DNA from: CAYLNL01 sp964385175
Lineage (GTDB): Bacteria; Bacteroidota; Bacteroidia; Flavobacteriales; Flavobacteriaceae
Direction of reading: 5' to 3'
Assembly (NCBI GenBank): GCA_964385175.1
Contig: CAYLNL010000015.1
Span: 1-55,459 of the forward strand
Length of the DNA: 55,459 bases
This document shows positions 27,151 through 35,488 of the stretch, piece after piece. The position numbers and the translations under genes are program-made. Each line of letters opens with the position of its first letter. The stretch's first letter is position 1. Under the pieces are notes generated by a model. It ran no database searches, was not told the DNA's origin, and was given only the letters and a program-made list of their open reading frames with translations.

Positions 27151-28872
27151 ATGATCAATAAAATTCGCATTGTCAATTTCAAACGCTTTGAACAACAGGA
27201 ATTTGAATTTGAGGGTAATGTCGTCTTGGCCGGACCCAACAATTCCGGTAAGTCAACTCTTCTTCAAGCTATTGCAGTATGGCATTTGGCATTAAGAGAG
27301 TGGCATCAGGAGCGAAGCGGTTCTAAAGCTACCGTCCGCACCGGAGTACAGTTACCGCGTAGTAAGCTTACAGCTATTCCACTACGGGAAATGAAATTAC
27401 TTTGGAATGATACGGCAACCGGGAAACGCAAACATGAGCTCCGCGGAAAAGAAAAATTAGGTACTCCTCGTCCATTGGAAATATGGGTGGAGGGGACACT
27501 TAACGAAAAAGAATTTAGTATAGGTATCAGCTTTACCTATCGTTTTCCCGACCTCGTTTTGATTAAACCTGCAGATGACACAAATACGGATGATATTGAA
27601 TCGTTCATAGAAAAATTTTCCCTGCTTCATGTGCCTTCATTTTCCGGGATTGGTATTAATGAGACTCGTCATGATCAGCCGTACCAGGAAATGCTTATCG
27701 GTTCAGGAAAACCAGGCGATATTATCAGAAACAAAATGTTGGATGTTTACACCAATCATCGAATACATTGGGATCAACTTGTAAAAGACATTCAAGACGT
27801 TTTTGGTTACACATTACTGCCTCCCCAATATGAAGGGCGGCCCTTCATCATTTGCGATTATGTCCCTTATGTGATTAAAGGTCGCCCTAAATCTAGCCAA
27901 CCTACATTAGATATTGCATCAGCGGGTAGCGGGTTTCTTCAAACCGTGCTTTTGCTCAGTTTTTTTTATTCTAAGGATTCCGGGCTCGTTCTTTTTGATG
28001 AACCGGATGCGCATTTGCATATTGTCCTGCAAAAACAAGTTTATGACAAGATACGTGCAGTTGCCCAACAAACCCAATCTCAGTTGATAATTGCCACTCA
28101 TTCAGAGGTCGTTATTGACAGTACTGACCCAAACCATGTAGTGTCTTTTTATAGAGAACCTCATAGACTTGGAAAAGAGTATGAAGTTGAACAGGTTCGG
28201 GCAGCTCTACGTCATCTCAGCAGTATGGATATATTAGAAACAGATCGTTGGCCTGCTATCTTATATCTGGAAGGGAATAGTGACTTTAACTTGTTAAGGG
28301 AATGGGCAAGAGTTCTTAACCACCCCCTTCGAGAATACTTCCATAACCCTGATAAAAACCTGTTTTGGCACAACAATATAGGGAGAAATCCAAGACTGGC
28401 AAAGGAGCATTTATTTGCATTAAAAGCGATTAAGCCGGAAATGAAGGGAGTCTTGCTTTTAGATGGAGATGGTAGAAATCTTCCTGATCATGAATTGCGG
28501 GCTGATGGATTGGGAATTATCCGATGGAATCGCTATGAAGCTGAGAACTATCTTTTAGTTCCATCAGCTTTGGAGCGATTTATAAGCGGCGGAAGAGGGG
28601 GAGATTTATTTACTCCACATAAAATAAACCTCATGAATGATTACATTGCCGAAACCCCTTTTTTATCGATACTGAAAAAACCTTTTGAAGACGATGAGGC
28701 GACCGTAAATATTGGAGCAAGCAAGAAATTCTTACCAGGGCTTTTCAAGAGATTAGATATTCCTTTGAGTAAAAATGAATATTACTCTATTGCCCGTGTA
28801 ATGCAGCCTGGTGAGATTCATCAGGAAGTTACGGAAAAGTTGAATTTTATTTATGATACTTTGAGTAGATGA
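27151..28872 (+). CDS. OLD-family ATPase with TOPRIM nuclease domain, putative defence gene
   Basis: This 573-residue protein has an ABC-type ATPase head followed by a TOPRIM-like nuclease domain, the layout of OLD (overcoming lysogenization defect) proteins. Walker A is GPNNSGKST (residues 28-36), a signature-like ASAGSGFLQ lies near residue 258, Walker B LVLFDEPDAHLH near 279, and a switch His in IATHS near 313. TOPRIM acidic residues fit LYLEGNSD (about 370), LLLDGDGR (about 434) and YEAENYLL (about 463). No UvrD/GajB-like helicase is beside it, so it is a solitary class 1-like OLD and not Gabija. Solitary OLD proteins act against phage in known cases; that role is inferred here from the family and the island setting. 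Confidence 0.85.
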   Translation: MINKIRIVNFKRFEQQEFEFEGNVVLAGPNNSGKSTLLQAIAVWHLALREWHQERSGSKATVRTGVQLPRSKLTAIPLREMKLLWNDTATGKRKHELRGKEKLGTPRPLEIWVEGTLNEKEFSIGISFTYRFPDLVLIKPADDTNTDDIESFIEKFSLLHVPSFSGIGINETRHDQPYQEMLIGSGKPGDIIRNKMLDVYTNHRIHWDQLVKDIQDVFGYTLLPPQYEGRPFIICDYVPYVIKGRPKSSQPTLDIASAGSGFLQTVLLLSFFYSKDSGLVLFDEPDAHLHIVLQKQVYDKIRAVAQQTQSQLIIATHSEVVIDSTDPNHVVSFYREPHRLGKEYEVEQVRAALRHLSSMDILETDRWPAILYLEGNSDFNLLREWARVLNHPLREYFHNPDKNLFWHNNIGRNPRLAKEHLFALKAIKPEMKGVLLLDGDGRNLPDHELRADGLGIIRWNRYEAENYLLVPSALERFISGGRGGDLFTPHKINLMNDYIAETPFLSILKKPFEDDEATVNIGASKKFLPGLFKRLDIPLSKNEYYSIARVMQPGEIHQEVTEKLNFIYDTLSR

Positions 28873-28876
28873 TATT

Positions 28877-28931
28877 GGCGCGTGCGTCTTTGGGGACGAC
28901 GAGGCCGCTGGTTAGAATCCAGTCATCCCGA
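28877..28931 (+). pseudogene. tRNA-Pro 3' remnant (attR side)
   Basis: About 55 bases keep a damaged anticodon arm (CGTCT/CGACG with a mismatch at the loop end, loop TTGGGGA that would read GGG), the variable region, T-arm and acceptor 3' strand. The D-arm and acceptor 5' strand are absent, so it cannot be a functional tRNA. TTCGAAT of the T-loop has become TTAGAAT. Confidence 0.75.
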
Positions 28932-28935
28932 CTGG
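28891..28935 (+). repeat. attR-like direct repeat
   Basis: Partner of the repeat at 27011-27055, with 43 of 45 bases identical, marking the right edge of the island 18 bases after the nuclease stop. Confidence 0.8.
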
Positions 28936-29002
28936 GGTTTCGTGATGGTTCTTGCTTAGAATTGTCGGGCGCTTGCAAATAAGCAGCTCTTTACCATACA
29001 AC

Positions 29003-30145
29003 TTATGCCTCTACTGTGGACGTAACCCGGTACAGCACACCTCTTTCTTTTAAGTAATTCAAAATATAGCGAAAGCAGGCTTCGTGGCGCCCCACCTGTT
29101 CCGGCGGAAAAACGCCTTTTTCCTTAAACAACCCTTCGAGAAACATATTGGCGGCAGCGGTGGCAGTGTAGCCCGTGGTTCTGGCCATAGAACCGGTTTC
29201 TGTTTCGGCGCAATAGGCATCGTATAAATGATACGCCACTTTTTCAACCGCTCCATTTTTATTTTTGCCGCGTATCGTTACCCGCATCACCGTAAATTCT
29301 TCTTCCGTTTCGCCTAATTTCCACTCGTGGAATAAAAGAGCGCTGGTGAACTGTAAAGGAGTTACAGGCTGCCCGCCAACCTGTAGTTGCTCTTCGCTGA
29401 AAAAACCGCTGGCTTTCAATACATTTATATATTCTACGTGCCCGGGGTAGCGCAAGGTTTTTTCTTTCAGGTTGGGAATATGGGGCATGGTGTGCAAAAT
29501 GGAGCGCAGCCCATCGGTATTGAAGGCTTCCAGTGTTCCTACGTGTTCAAACTCTACCAATTCGCAATCGCTGAGCGCTTCCCGCACTACCAGCGCCCCG
29601 TTTTCTATATAGCGCGCCGGGCGGGTATATTCTTCAATAACATCTATGGGAGAGAAGGGGGCTTTGTAGCAAAAAGGCCATTTTTTCACCTTGGGCAACC
29701 CGCCCACCAGGCATTCAAAATGGCTTATCTCTAACAGCCCATCATAATAACCCAGTATAAGATTATCCATTCCCGGCGCCACCCCGCAGTCCACTATAGC
29801 GGTTACACCTTTTTCGGCGGCCAGTTTGTTCAACTCCAGTGCATTTTCGGGGAAAAAAGAAATGTCTATCACATTCTTCCCTGCGTTTATAATGGTTTGT
29901 AAGGTTCGGAAACCGAGAAAGCCGGGTACAGCGCAAATAACCAGGTCAAAGGGCGCCAGCGCGCGTTGCAAGGCATTGTTATCGGTAACATCTATTACCC
30001 CTGTGCGGATGTGGTTGTTGCGGGCTGTTAGCTTTTGCAGCGCCTCGCGACTGCGGTCTAATACGGTAACTGCATGATTTTTAGCCAGGTCTATCGCCAT
30101 GGCGCTGCCTACCATTCCTCCGCCTAATACGGCTACGTTGCTCAT
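29003..30145 (-). CDS. Saccharopine dehydrogenase-family NAD(P) oxidoreductase
   Basis: This 380-residue protein starts with a Rossmann dinucleotide site (VAVLGGGMVGSAMAIDLA) and follows the saccharopine dehydrogenase / lysine 6-dehydrogenase pattern: DLVICAVPGFLG, then VDCGVAPGMDNLILGYY and GGLPKVKKWPFCYKAPFSP. Such enzymes oxidise or reduce secondary amine or lysine derivatives in lysine breakdown, or make carboxynorspermidine-like products. No pathway neighbour fixes the substrate. It reads towards the nuclease island. Confidence 0.82.
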   Translation of the reverse strand: MSNVAVLGGGMVGSAMAIDLAKNHAVTVLDRSREALQKLTARNNHIRTGVIDVTDNNALQRALAPFDLVICAVPGFLGFRTLQTIINAGKNVIDISFFPENALELNKLAAEKGVTAIVDCGVAPGMDNLILGYYDGLLEISHFECLVGGLPKVKKWPFCYKAPFSPIDVIEEYTRPARYIENGALVVREALSDCELVEFEHVGTLEAFNTDGLRSILHTMPHIPNLKEKTLRYPGHVEYINVLKASGFFSEEQLQVGGQPVTPLQFTSALLFHEWKLGETEEEFTVMRVTIRGKNKNGAVEKVAYHLYDAYCAETETGSMARTTGYTATAAANMFLEGLFKEKGVFPPEQVGRHEACFRYILNYLKERGVLYRVTSTVEA

Positions 30146-30224
30146 AAATACTGTTTTTTAAGGGGCTAAAGATACAATTTTGAAGCGAATGAGTTTGTTT
30201 TTATGAGCTATTTATAAAATACAA

Positions 30225-30248
30225 TGCCCTCCTTTTGGAAGGAGGGCA
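30225..30248 (-). terminator. Hairpin terminator downstream of the S8 pseudogene
   Basis: A ten-base perfect stem (GCCCTCCTT with AAGGAGGGC plus a closing T-A) around a TTGG loop, followed on the minus strand by a T-rich stretch (TTGTATTTTAT). It lies 92 bases after the protease pseudogene and 80 bases before the start of the dehydrogenase gene. Confidence 0.55.
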
Positions 30249-30339
30249 GTAGTATGTGAAGTTCTTGTGGCGCACAACGCTCGGCTGAAAAGCTAACTGA
30301 TACAGCCAGCGCAACAAAGATGGACGCTATCCCCCAATA

Positions 30340-31800
30340 TCATCGCTTTAAAATGAGCTTGCCTGTTTGTACGGTAGCGCCTGTTTCCAAACGGTAGAGG
30401 TACACCCCATCGGGAAGCCCTTCCCCATTTAGCACAGCCGTATAGCGCCCCGGGCTCACTTTCGCCTCCTGCACCAGCGTAGCCACGCGCCCGCCCGTTA
30501 CGCTATACACACGCAGCGATACCGGGCTGTTTTCCTCCGTTACCGTGTAGGTAAAGGTGGTGGTATGGGTAAAGGGGTTGGGGGAGACGGTAAATGCCAG
30601 TTCATTATTTTCTGAACTTTCCAAAACGGGTGTACCAACTTCTTCTTGATTGCTAAAGATTGGTGGCGCTATTATTTTATTAGCGCTATTGGTTACACAG
30701 TTATCACAATTATCAATAAAAGCATATAGTGTTGAGCCTTGCACGGCATGAAAACCTGGTTGGAATACTATTGAATTATTTGCTTTTATCTCGCTGGTAC
30801 TATTGGCTTGAACTTGTTAATTTGCATTAATAAAATCGGAAGCTTGGTAGGCGATTACCTGGACATTTAATATCGTTTAATCAATAGTATAATTAGGAAT
30901 ACAGGATGCCATAAGTGCATCAAAAGCATTTACTCTACCGTTGCCCATCTCATTTGAAAAACCTCCAGTGTATACATATCCCCCTACATCACTGGCAGAA
31001 CAGGTAATAATATCAAAAACTGCTGATGCACTCAAATTAGGAGAAACAGACAATACTAAGGCTGCTATACCTGCCACTAAAGGTGTGGCGTCGGAAGTTC
31101 CTCCCATTCGTCCCGTATAATTCAAAAAATTTGCCCCGTTATTGGATAATTGACTTCCCGGTGAACACGAACCAGCCGGTTGGGGATTGTAACCGGTATT
31201 ACCCGGAATGTCTATTGACCATATTTCAAAGTCTTCGCCTGCTATTTGGCTGCAGCACGCACGATGTGAGGGCGCTACTACATCAATAATTTGATTGTTT
31301 GGAGAGGCTGGATTACTCGTACCACTATAGTTGGCTTGTTGATCAAATCTGTCCGAAGCACCTACTGTAATTACGTTGGCTACTATAACATTTCCCGGAA
31401 ACGTTACATTTCCATTATTACCTGCAACATGATTGGCAGTATTACCGGATGCAAATACAACCACTGAGCCTAACCCACCACGGCCATTGTTAACCGCATT
31501 TTGAATAGCCGTAACAATTACCGGAAAAAAATTAGGATTAGTAGAATTATAACCCCAGCTATTAGATAAGATAGCTGCTCCATTTTGCCAGGCAAAGTCA
31601 ATAGCATTAGCATATACACTTGCAGGAACAGATCCAAAAGGAATACGAACGGGCATGATACGGCAATTAGGCGCTATGCCTGCAATACCTTCATTATTAT
31701 CCATCGTAGCAGCGATGATACCAGCGCATGCATTTCCGTGATTTCCATTTCCTGTTGGGGAAGGATCATTTACACCAGTGCCCACATACGGCAACTCAAA
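30340..31800 (-). pseudogene. S8 subtilisin-like secreted protease, broken
   Basis: The reading frame encodes a subtilase with a T9SS type A sorting domain but is broken in two ways. The 5' end is lost: the frame starts abruptly at ELPYVGTGVN, with the catalytic Asp segment replaced by an unrelated methionine aminopeptidase fragment at 31801. Two in-frame TAA codons interrupt the later part, one directly after CIPNYTID and one about 20 codons on, with homology and frame continuous across both. The catalytic His (GNGNHGNACAGI) and Ser (GGTSDATPLVAG) remain. The intact paralogue at 54112 has Trp at the first stop position. The sorting domain ends at 30340. Confidence 0.85.
30384..30543 (-). repeat. 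T9SS sorting-domain DNA cassette, copy 1
   Basis: A 160-base segment encoding SPVSLRVYSVTGGRVATLVQ and following residues. It differs from copy 2 (41424-41583) at one base only, although the protease bodies attached to them are quite different. Confidence 0.85.
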
Positions 31801-31977
31801 GATCGCTGGACGGTTCTCACGGCAGACGGCAACCCTTCGGCGCATTTTGAGCACGATGTAGCGCTGGTAAACGGGAAACCGGAACTGCTCTCTACTTTCC
31901 GCTATATTTACGAAGCCTTAGGTATACAGAGCTCCGAAGAAGAAGCCTTTCGCGCCCAGGCGTATGCGGGCGTGTAG
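31801..31977 (+). pseudogene. map: 3' fragment of a type I methionine aminopeptidase gene
   Basis: The plus-strand frame reads DRWTVLTADGNPSAHFEHDV, the conserved C-terminal part of MetAP with the last metal-ligand Glu, then continues for about 38 residues to a TAG at 31975. Only the last 58 of some 255 residues are present. The body of the gene is missing: upstream of 31801 the sequence is the protease pseudogene in the opposite orientation. It marks a rearrangement or misassembly junction. Confidence 0.75.
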
Positions 31978-32157
31978 CCCTGCGCCCGCGAAGGCGCCGG
32001 TTGCCTAACGAACGCTACAATCAGAACATAGCCTGCCAACCCTGTAAATACAAGAATAAAAAGGGGTAGTGGGATATTTTTCCAATAGCACATGCCTGCA
32101 ACAAGTGGGAATCCGGAAGAACGGATAGGATTAGGGAATCTTAGCGAACGTATTTTT
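31978..32157. other. Intergenic, no gene called
   Basis: Separates the methionine aminopeptidase fragment from the TANFOR-like gene. A minus-strand open frame that overlaps the TANFOR gene runs through it and has one hydrophobic stretch, but no start or family support. The 19-mer AGCGTTCGTTAGGCAACCG (minus strand, near 31997-32015) recurs in the glycosyltransferase remnant near 41202-41220. Confidence 0.4.
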
Positions 32158-35100
32158 TTACCTAAGAATTGTAATAGGAAACGCATAATCTTTCTTTTCT
32201 TCAATACAATAGGCACCACTATACCAAACACATTGCTTTTTAGTCCACTTACTACAGCTCTCTCCAAATATATGATACCATTTGCAATCATTGTATTCCA
32301 GACAATCCCGTTTCCATTTATCGCACCAAGTAACTTTAACAGGCATCCAATTTTCTCCATAACGACAATTTTTGAGAAATAGCTTTCCAGTATACACGTC
32401 CTCTTGTACATTTTGACCTTTAGCATTTTTTCCATCCCAAAAAATTGCCGGATTACTAAACCCCTGACAGTTGGTTATTTTCCCTGTTATTTCTCTGACT
32501 ATTTTACCCATTTGACCCCACTTATAATAAATTTCTAATTTATACTCCGTAGCATAGTACTCGCCATAAGGAGGTTTGGGGTCCTCAACGTGCATGATAT
32601 AGAAAGCATTGTATGAATTTTGATTCGTTCCACTGCTATAAAATGAATGATGATTTTCATCGCTCAAATTAATCCAATATCGCGGATATTTGTCTTTATT
32701 GGTCGTTACATTTGTTGGGATAGAAGTATAGCTCCCACATTCATTGGATACTGTAACGGAATATGTTCCGGATTCAGTAACATCAATATAATCAACATTT
32801 TTGGCGCCATTCGACCATGTAATGGAATTATAATTCCCTGCTGTTGCTGTCGTTGTTAGCTCTAATCTCGTTGTACCGCAACAATCACCGGAAGGGGTTT
32901 GTGAAAAACGAACGGCTTTGGGGGGACAATTGATTTTAACTTTTTTGGAAACTGAGCAACCTAAATTGTCCGTAGCCGTTACGGTATATTCGAATGGATA
33001 GGATACCGAACCGATCGTATGGATGGGATTGGGAACATTATTAGCTGACAAGCCTGTGGATGGCGACCAGGTGTACGTATAATTTTTGGGATTTTTAGGG
33101 CCAATACGCAATTCATTGAGATTACTAATTGGGTTAATAGGGAAACCGGGACTCGATATAACTTCTACGCTCCCTCTTTGAATCCCCTGGCAATTTTCTC
33201 CCAAACAATACAATTCTTTCGTTTCAAAATCAGGGCATTGGATATAGATTAATTTTACATCCTCTTTCCAGTCAACACAGCCATTAGAAACTGCCAATTT
33301 AATGCGATAATAGGTATTACATTTAAACGAAAAATTTGGTGGCGAGGGCGAATTTGCCAATTGAGTCAGGTTTAATTTACCCGGTGATTGGTTTTTAAAA
33401 TACCATATTCTTTCGGATGACGCATTAGGCCTGCCCCAATTTGCATCTGATTCTTCCATGGTTATGACAAAGCTGGTTGCCCCTATCGTATTGCTACCAT
33501 CCAAAATAATATCTTCCTCGGGACAGTAAATATTTTTATTGATTGTAAAATTTAGATTAATTGGATCTTCATCACACAAGCCATCAATATAGGCATATCC
33601 TGGATGCTCGGATTGATCGCATGAAGTAACTGTGAATTCCACCTGTACAACTTTGCCCTCATAACTGCTTAAATCACACGAAGCGCAATCCCAATTTCTA
33701 TATTCCCAACCATTAATATGTTTCTTAAAAAAATTATCTCCTTCACCAGATGTTTTACGTCCTGTTTCGCAAATAACAACCAACGCATCTGTTTGTTCAT
33801 CCTTATATATTATTCTTCCCGAAAAGAATGGATTTTGGTTCATCTCCCCATGGCCTGCTACTAAAACAACAGCATAATTGTATTTGAAAAGCATATTATC
33901 ATTATCAACTTGAAGATTATACACTACGCGCGTTGCCTGATTTCCTTTCTTGCTGTTACCTATACGAATAGCATACTTACCCTGATAAACTTTTTGAATA
34001 GGCACATTATCGTCTTGACCTTTTTGAACAATAACTATTTTATCAGTCGTACTTGTTCCAAGAGTAACAGGGTTTAAAGTTAAACCGGAATTAATATCAC
34101 TGACATCTGTAAAACCCTTATAACCACCCTCCAATCCAGTCCAATTTGTAAAATTATTTTCCTCTACCCCTGCATTAGGGCACCCTAGCGTTTTTTCTAT
34201 TATATCAGGTTCATCTCCTTTTTTAGAATTTTTTACAATGGTTTTTTCGTATCGAGAAAAACCCATGAAAGAGCCTATTGCACTTTTGGCAATTTCCCTG
34301 TTGTTCGCATAAGCCCTTACACGCCAGGCACAGTCCATGCTATCCGGAATATCAAAATGATATATCCATTCGGATTGGTCTTCAGATGATATAGTCGGCA
34401 GCATTTTTTTCGTAATTATCATATCATTTTGCCTAAAAGCCTCTTCACCGGTTTGATCTTTCCTCTTTTTTACAATTTCCAACAGATATTCCACCGCTTG
34501 TCCTTTCTGTTTGTTGTTCGGGGCCTCCCACTGAAATTTGATGGGACTGACAGCGCTCTCAAAAACTTTACCCTCGGCAGGCTCTACTAATTTAATTGTG
34601 CCATTTTCCGGATACCCGTAGTAAAAGGAACACACCTCGCTAAACCCGTGATTTTTAAAAGTCGTTTTCCCTTCCGGGTCTATGGCCTGTACGCGGTAAA
34701 AATAGCGCTTACCCGGTTCCAGGAGCGGTGCAGCCAGGTCATATAAAAAGTAAGGGGTTTGCAGGTAATCTGATTCAAATACTTGTAAAAAATTGCCGTT
34801 GGTCAATGCCGTAAGCGGGTTGCCATTGGGGTCGGGCATTTCGTACACAAACAATTTATATTCCATGCCCGCTGCATTGGGAACCGGGGTATTAAAAAGC
34901 TGCCACTGGAAATTGTGCTGTGTAACCTGGGGGCTTAGCGTAGCGCCACAGGCCGGGGATATAATCCGGGGAGGGTCGCTGAGTGTAAGCCAGACGTTGG
35001 CGCAGGATTTCCTGGACAATACTTTGCCCGTGTTGTAATCAAGCACTTCAAAACAAAAGGTATAGAGTCCTTCGGGCAACCGGCCGTTTTGTTGCAACGA

Positions 35101-35481
35101 TTGCACCGATATACCCTGCAGGTTGATGTTCCGGTAGTCAAAATAATTTTCCAGTTCCGGCCCGGAAAGCGCCAGGGGTACGCCCGGGATCATGGTAATG
35201 GGTTGCTGGGGGGTGTAGCCTTGCACCGTTTGGATGTGTACGCTGCTGCTTTCGATGCGCATGCGCAGCTTTATCTCCCAAAAAGGTTCGGTATAATCAT
35301 TGAATACGAGCGTAACTTTCAGGTTGTCTGCAGTGGGAGCGTAGTAGTCGCTCAGGTAGCGTGAATGAGGCGGTTTAAGTTGTACATGGACCGTGGACGG
35401 GTAAACCTGCCCCAGGGCGCTGTAGCCTGTGCTGAGCCATGCCAGGAATAAAATGCCGTATAGTAGAAGGGGTTTTTTCAT
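32158..35481 (-). CDS. Large TANFOR-like secreted protein with type B-like T9SS end
   Basis: The 1,107-residue product has a signal peptide (MKKPLLLYGILFLAWLSTG) and an N-terminal region that resembles TANFOR proteins of Bacteroidota: QVYPSTVHVQLKPPHSRYLS, then RLPEGLYTFCFEVLDYNTG and PPRIISPACGATL, followed by fibronectin-like and PKD-like segments (FQWEAPNN, YTYTWSPSTGLSANNVPNP). The C-terminus resembles the gliding-associated CHU_C sorting domain (YYKWGQM, FWDGKNAKGQNVQEDVYTG) with a Cys-rich insertion, ending ITILR. I choose ATG 35481, 7 bases after the barrel gene ends, because an in-frame upstream start lacks a signal peptide and lies inside that gene. It is the last gene of a four-gene operon. 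Confidence 0.7.
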   Translation of the reverse strand: MKKPLLLYGILFLAWLSTGYSALGQVYPSTVHVQLKPPHSRYLSDYYAPTADNLKVTLVFNDYTEPFWEIKLRMRIESSSVHIQTVQGYTPQQPITMIPGVPLALSGPELENYFDYRNINLQGISVQSLQQNGRLPEGLYTFCFEVLDYNTGKVLSRKSCANVWLTLSDPPRIISPACGATLSPQVTQHNFQWQLFNTPVPNAAGMEYKLFVYEMPDPNGNPLTALTNGNFLQVFESDYLQTPYFLYDLAAPLLEPGKRYFYRVQAIDPEGKTTFKNHGFSEVCSFYYGYPENGTIKLVEPAEGKVFESAVSPIKFQWEAPNNKQKGQAVEYLLEIVKKRKDQTGEEAFRQNDMIITKKMLPTISSEDQSEWIYHFDIPDSMDCAWRVRAYANNREIAKSAIGSFMGFSRYEKTIVKNSKKGDEPDIIEKTLGCPNAGVEENNFTNWTGLEGGYKGFTDVSDINSGLTLNPVTLGTSTTDKIVIVQKGQDDNVPIQKVYQGKYAIRIGNSKKGNQATRVVYNLQVDNDNMLFKYNYAVVLVAGHGEMNQNPFFSGRIIYKDEQTDALVVICETGRKTSGEGDNFFKKHINGWEYRNWDCASCDLSSYEGKVVQVEFTVTSCDQSEHPGYAYIDGLCDEDPINLNFTINKNIYCPEEDIILDGSNTIGATSFVITMEESDANWGRPNASSERIWYFKNQSPGKLNLTQLANSPSPPNFSFKCNTYYRIKLAVSNGCVDWKEDVKLIYIQCPDFETKELYCLGENCQGIQRGSVEVISSPGFPINPISNLNELRIGPKNPKNYTYTWSPSTGLSANNVPNPIHTIGSVSYPFEYTVTATDNLGCSVSKKVKINCPPKAVRFSQTPSGDCCGTTRLELTTTATAGNYNSITWSNGAKNVDYIDVTESGTYSVTVSNECGSYTSIPTNVTTNKDKYPRYWINLSDENHHSFYSSGTNQNSYNAFYIMHVEDPKPPYGEYYATEYKLEIYYKWGQMGKIVREITGKITNCQGFSNPAIFWDGKNAKGQNVQEDVYTGKLFLKNCRYGENWMPVKVTWCDKWKRDCLEYNDCKWYHIFGESCSKWTKKQCVWYSGAYCIEEKKDYAFPITILR

Positions 35482-35488
35482 GGTGATG

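Larger units (their letters stand above)
27056..28935 (+). mobile_element. Single-gene island integrated at tRNA-Pro
   Basis: The segment between the two tRNA 3' repeats is 1,880 bp per period and contains one gene, the OLD-family nuclease, with its own promoter. Integration at a tRNA 3' end, restoring the tRNA and leaving a partial copy at the far end, is typical of tyrosine-recombinase elements and satellites. No integrase is present, so the island would have needed one in trans or has lost it. Alternatively the gene was inserted between two tandem tRNA-Pro genes, one of which then decayed. Confidence 0.65.

Noticed and set aside
27151..28872. Gabija or PARIS-type two-gene defence system
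   Set aside because: There is no UvrD-like helicase or second effector beside the OLD-like gene; both neighbours are housekeeping-type genes outside the repeats.
31908..32435. A 175-codon minus-strand frame with one hydrophobic stretch
   Set aside because: Its first half lies inside the TANFOR-like gene in another frame and its end inside the methionine aminopeptidase fragment antisense; no family pattern.
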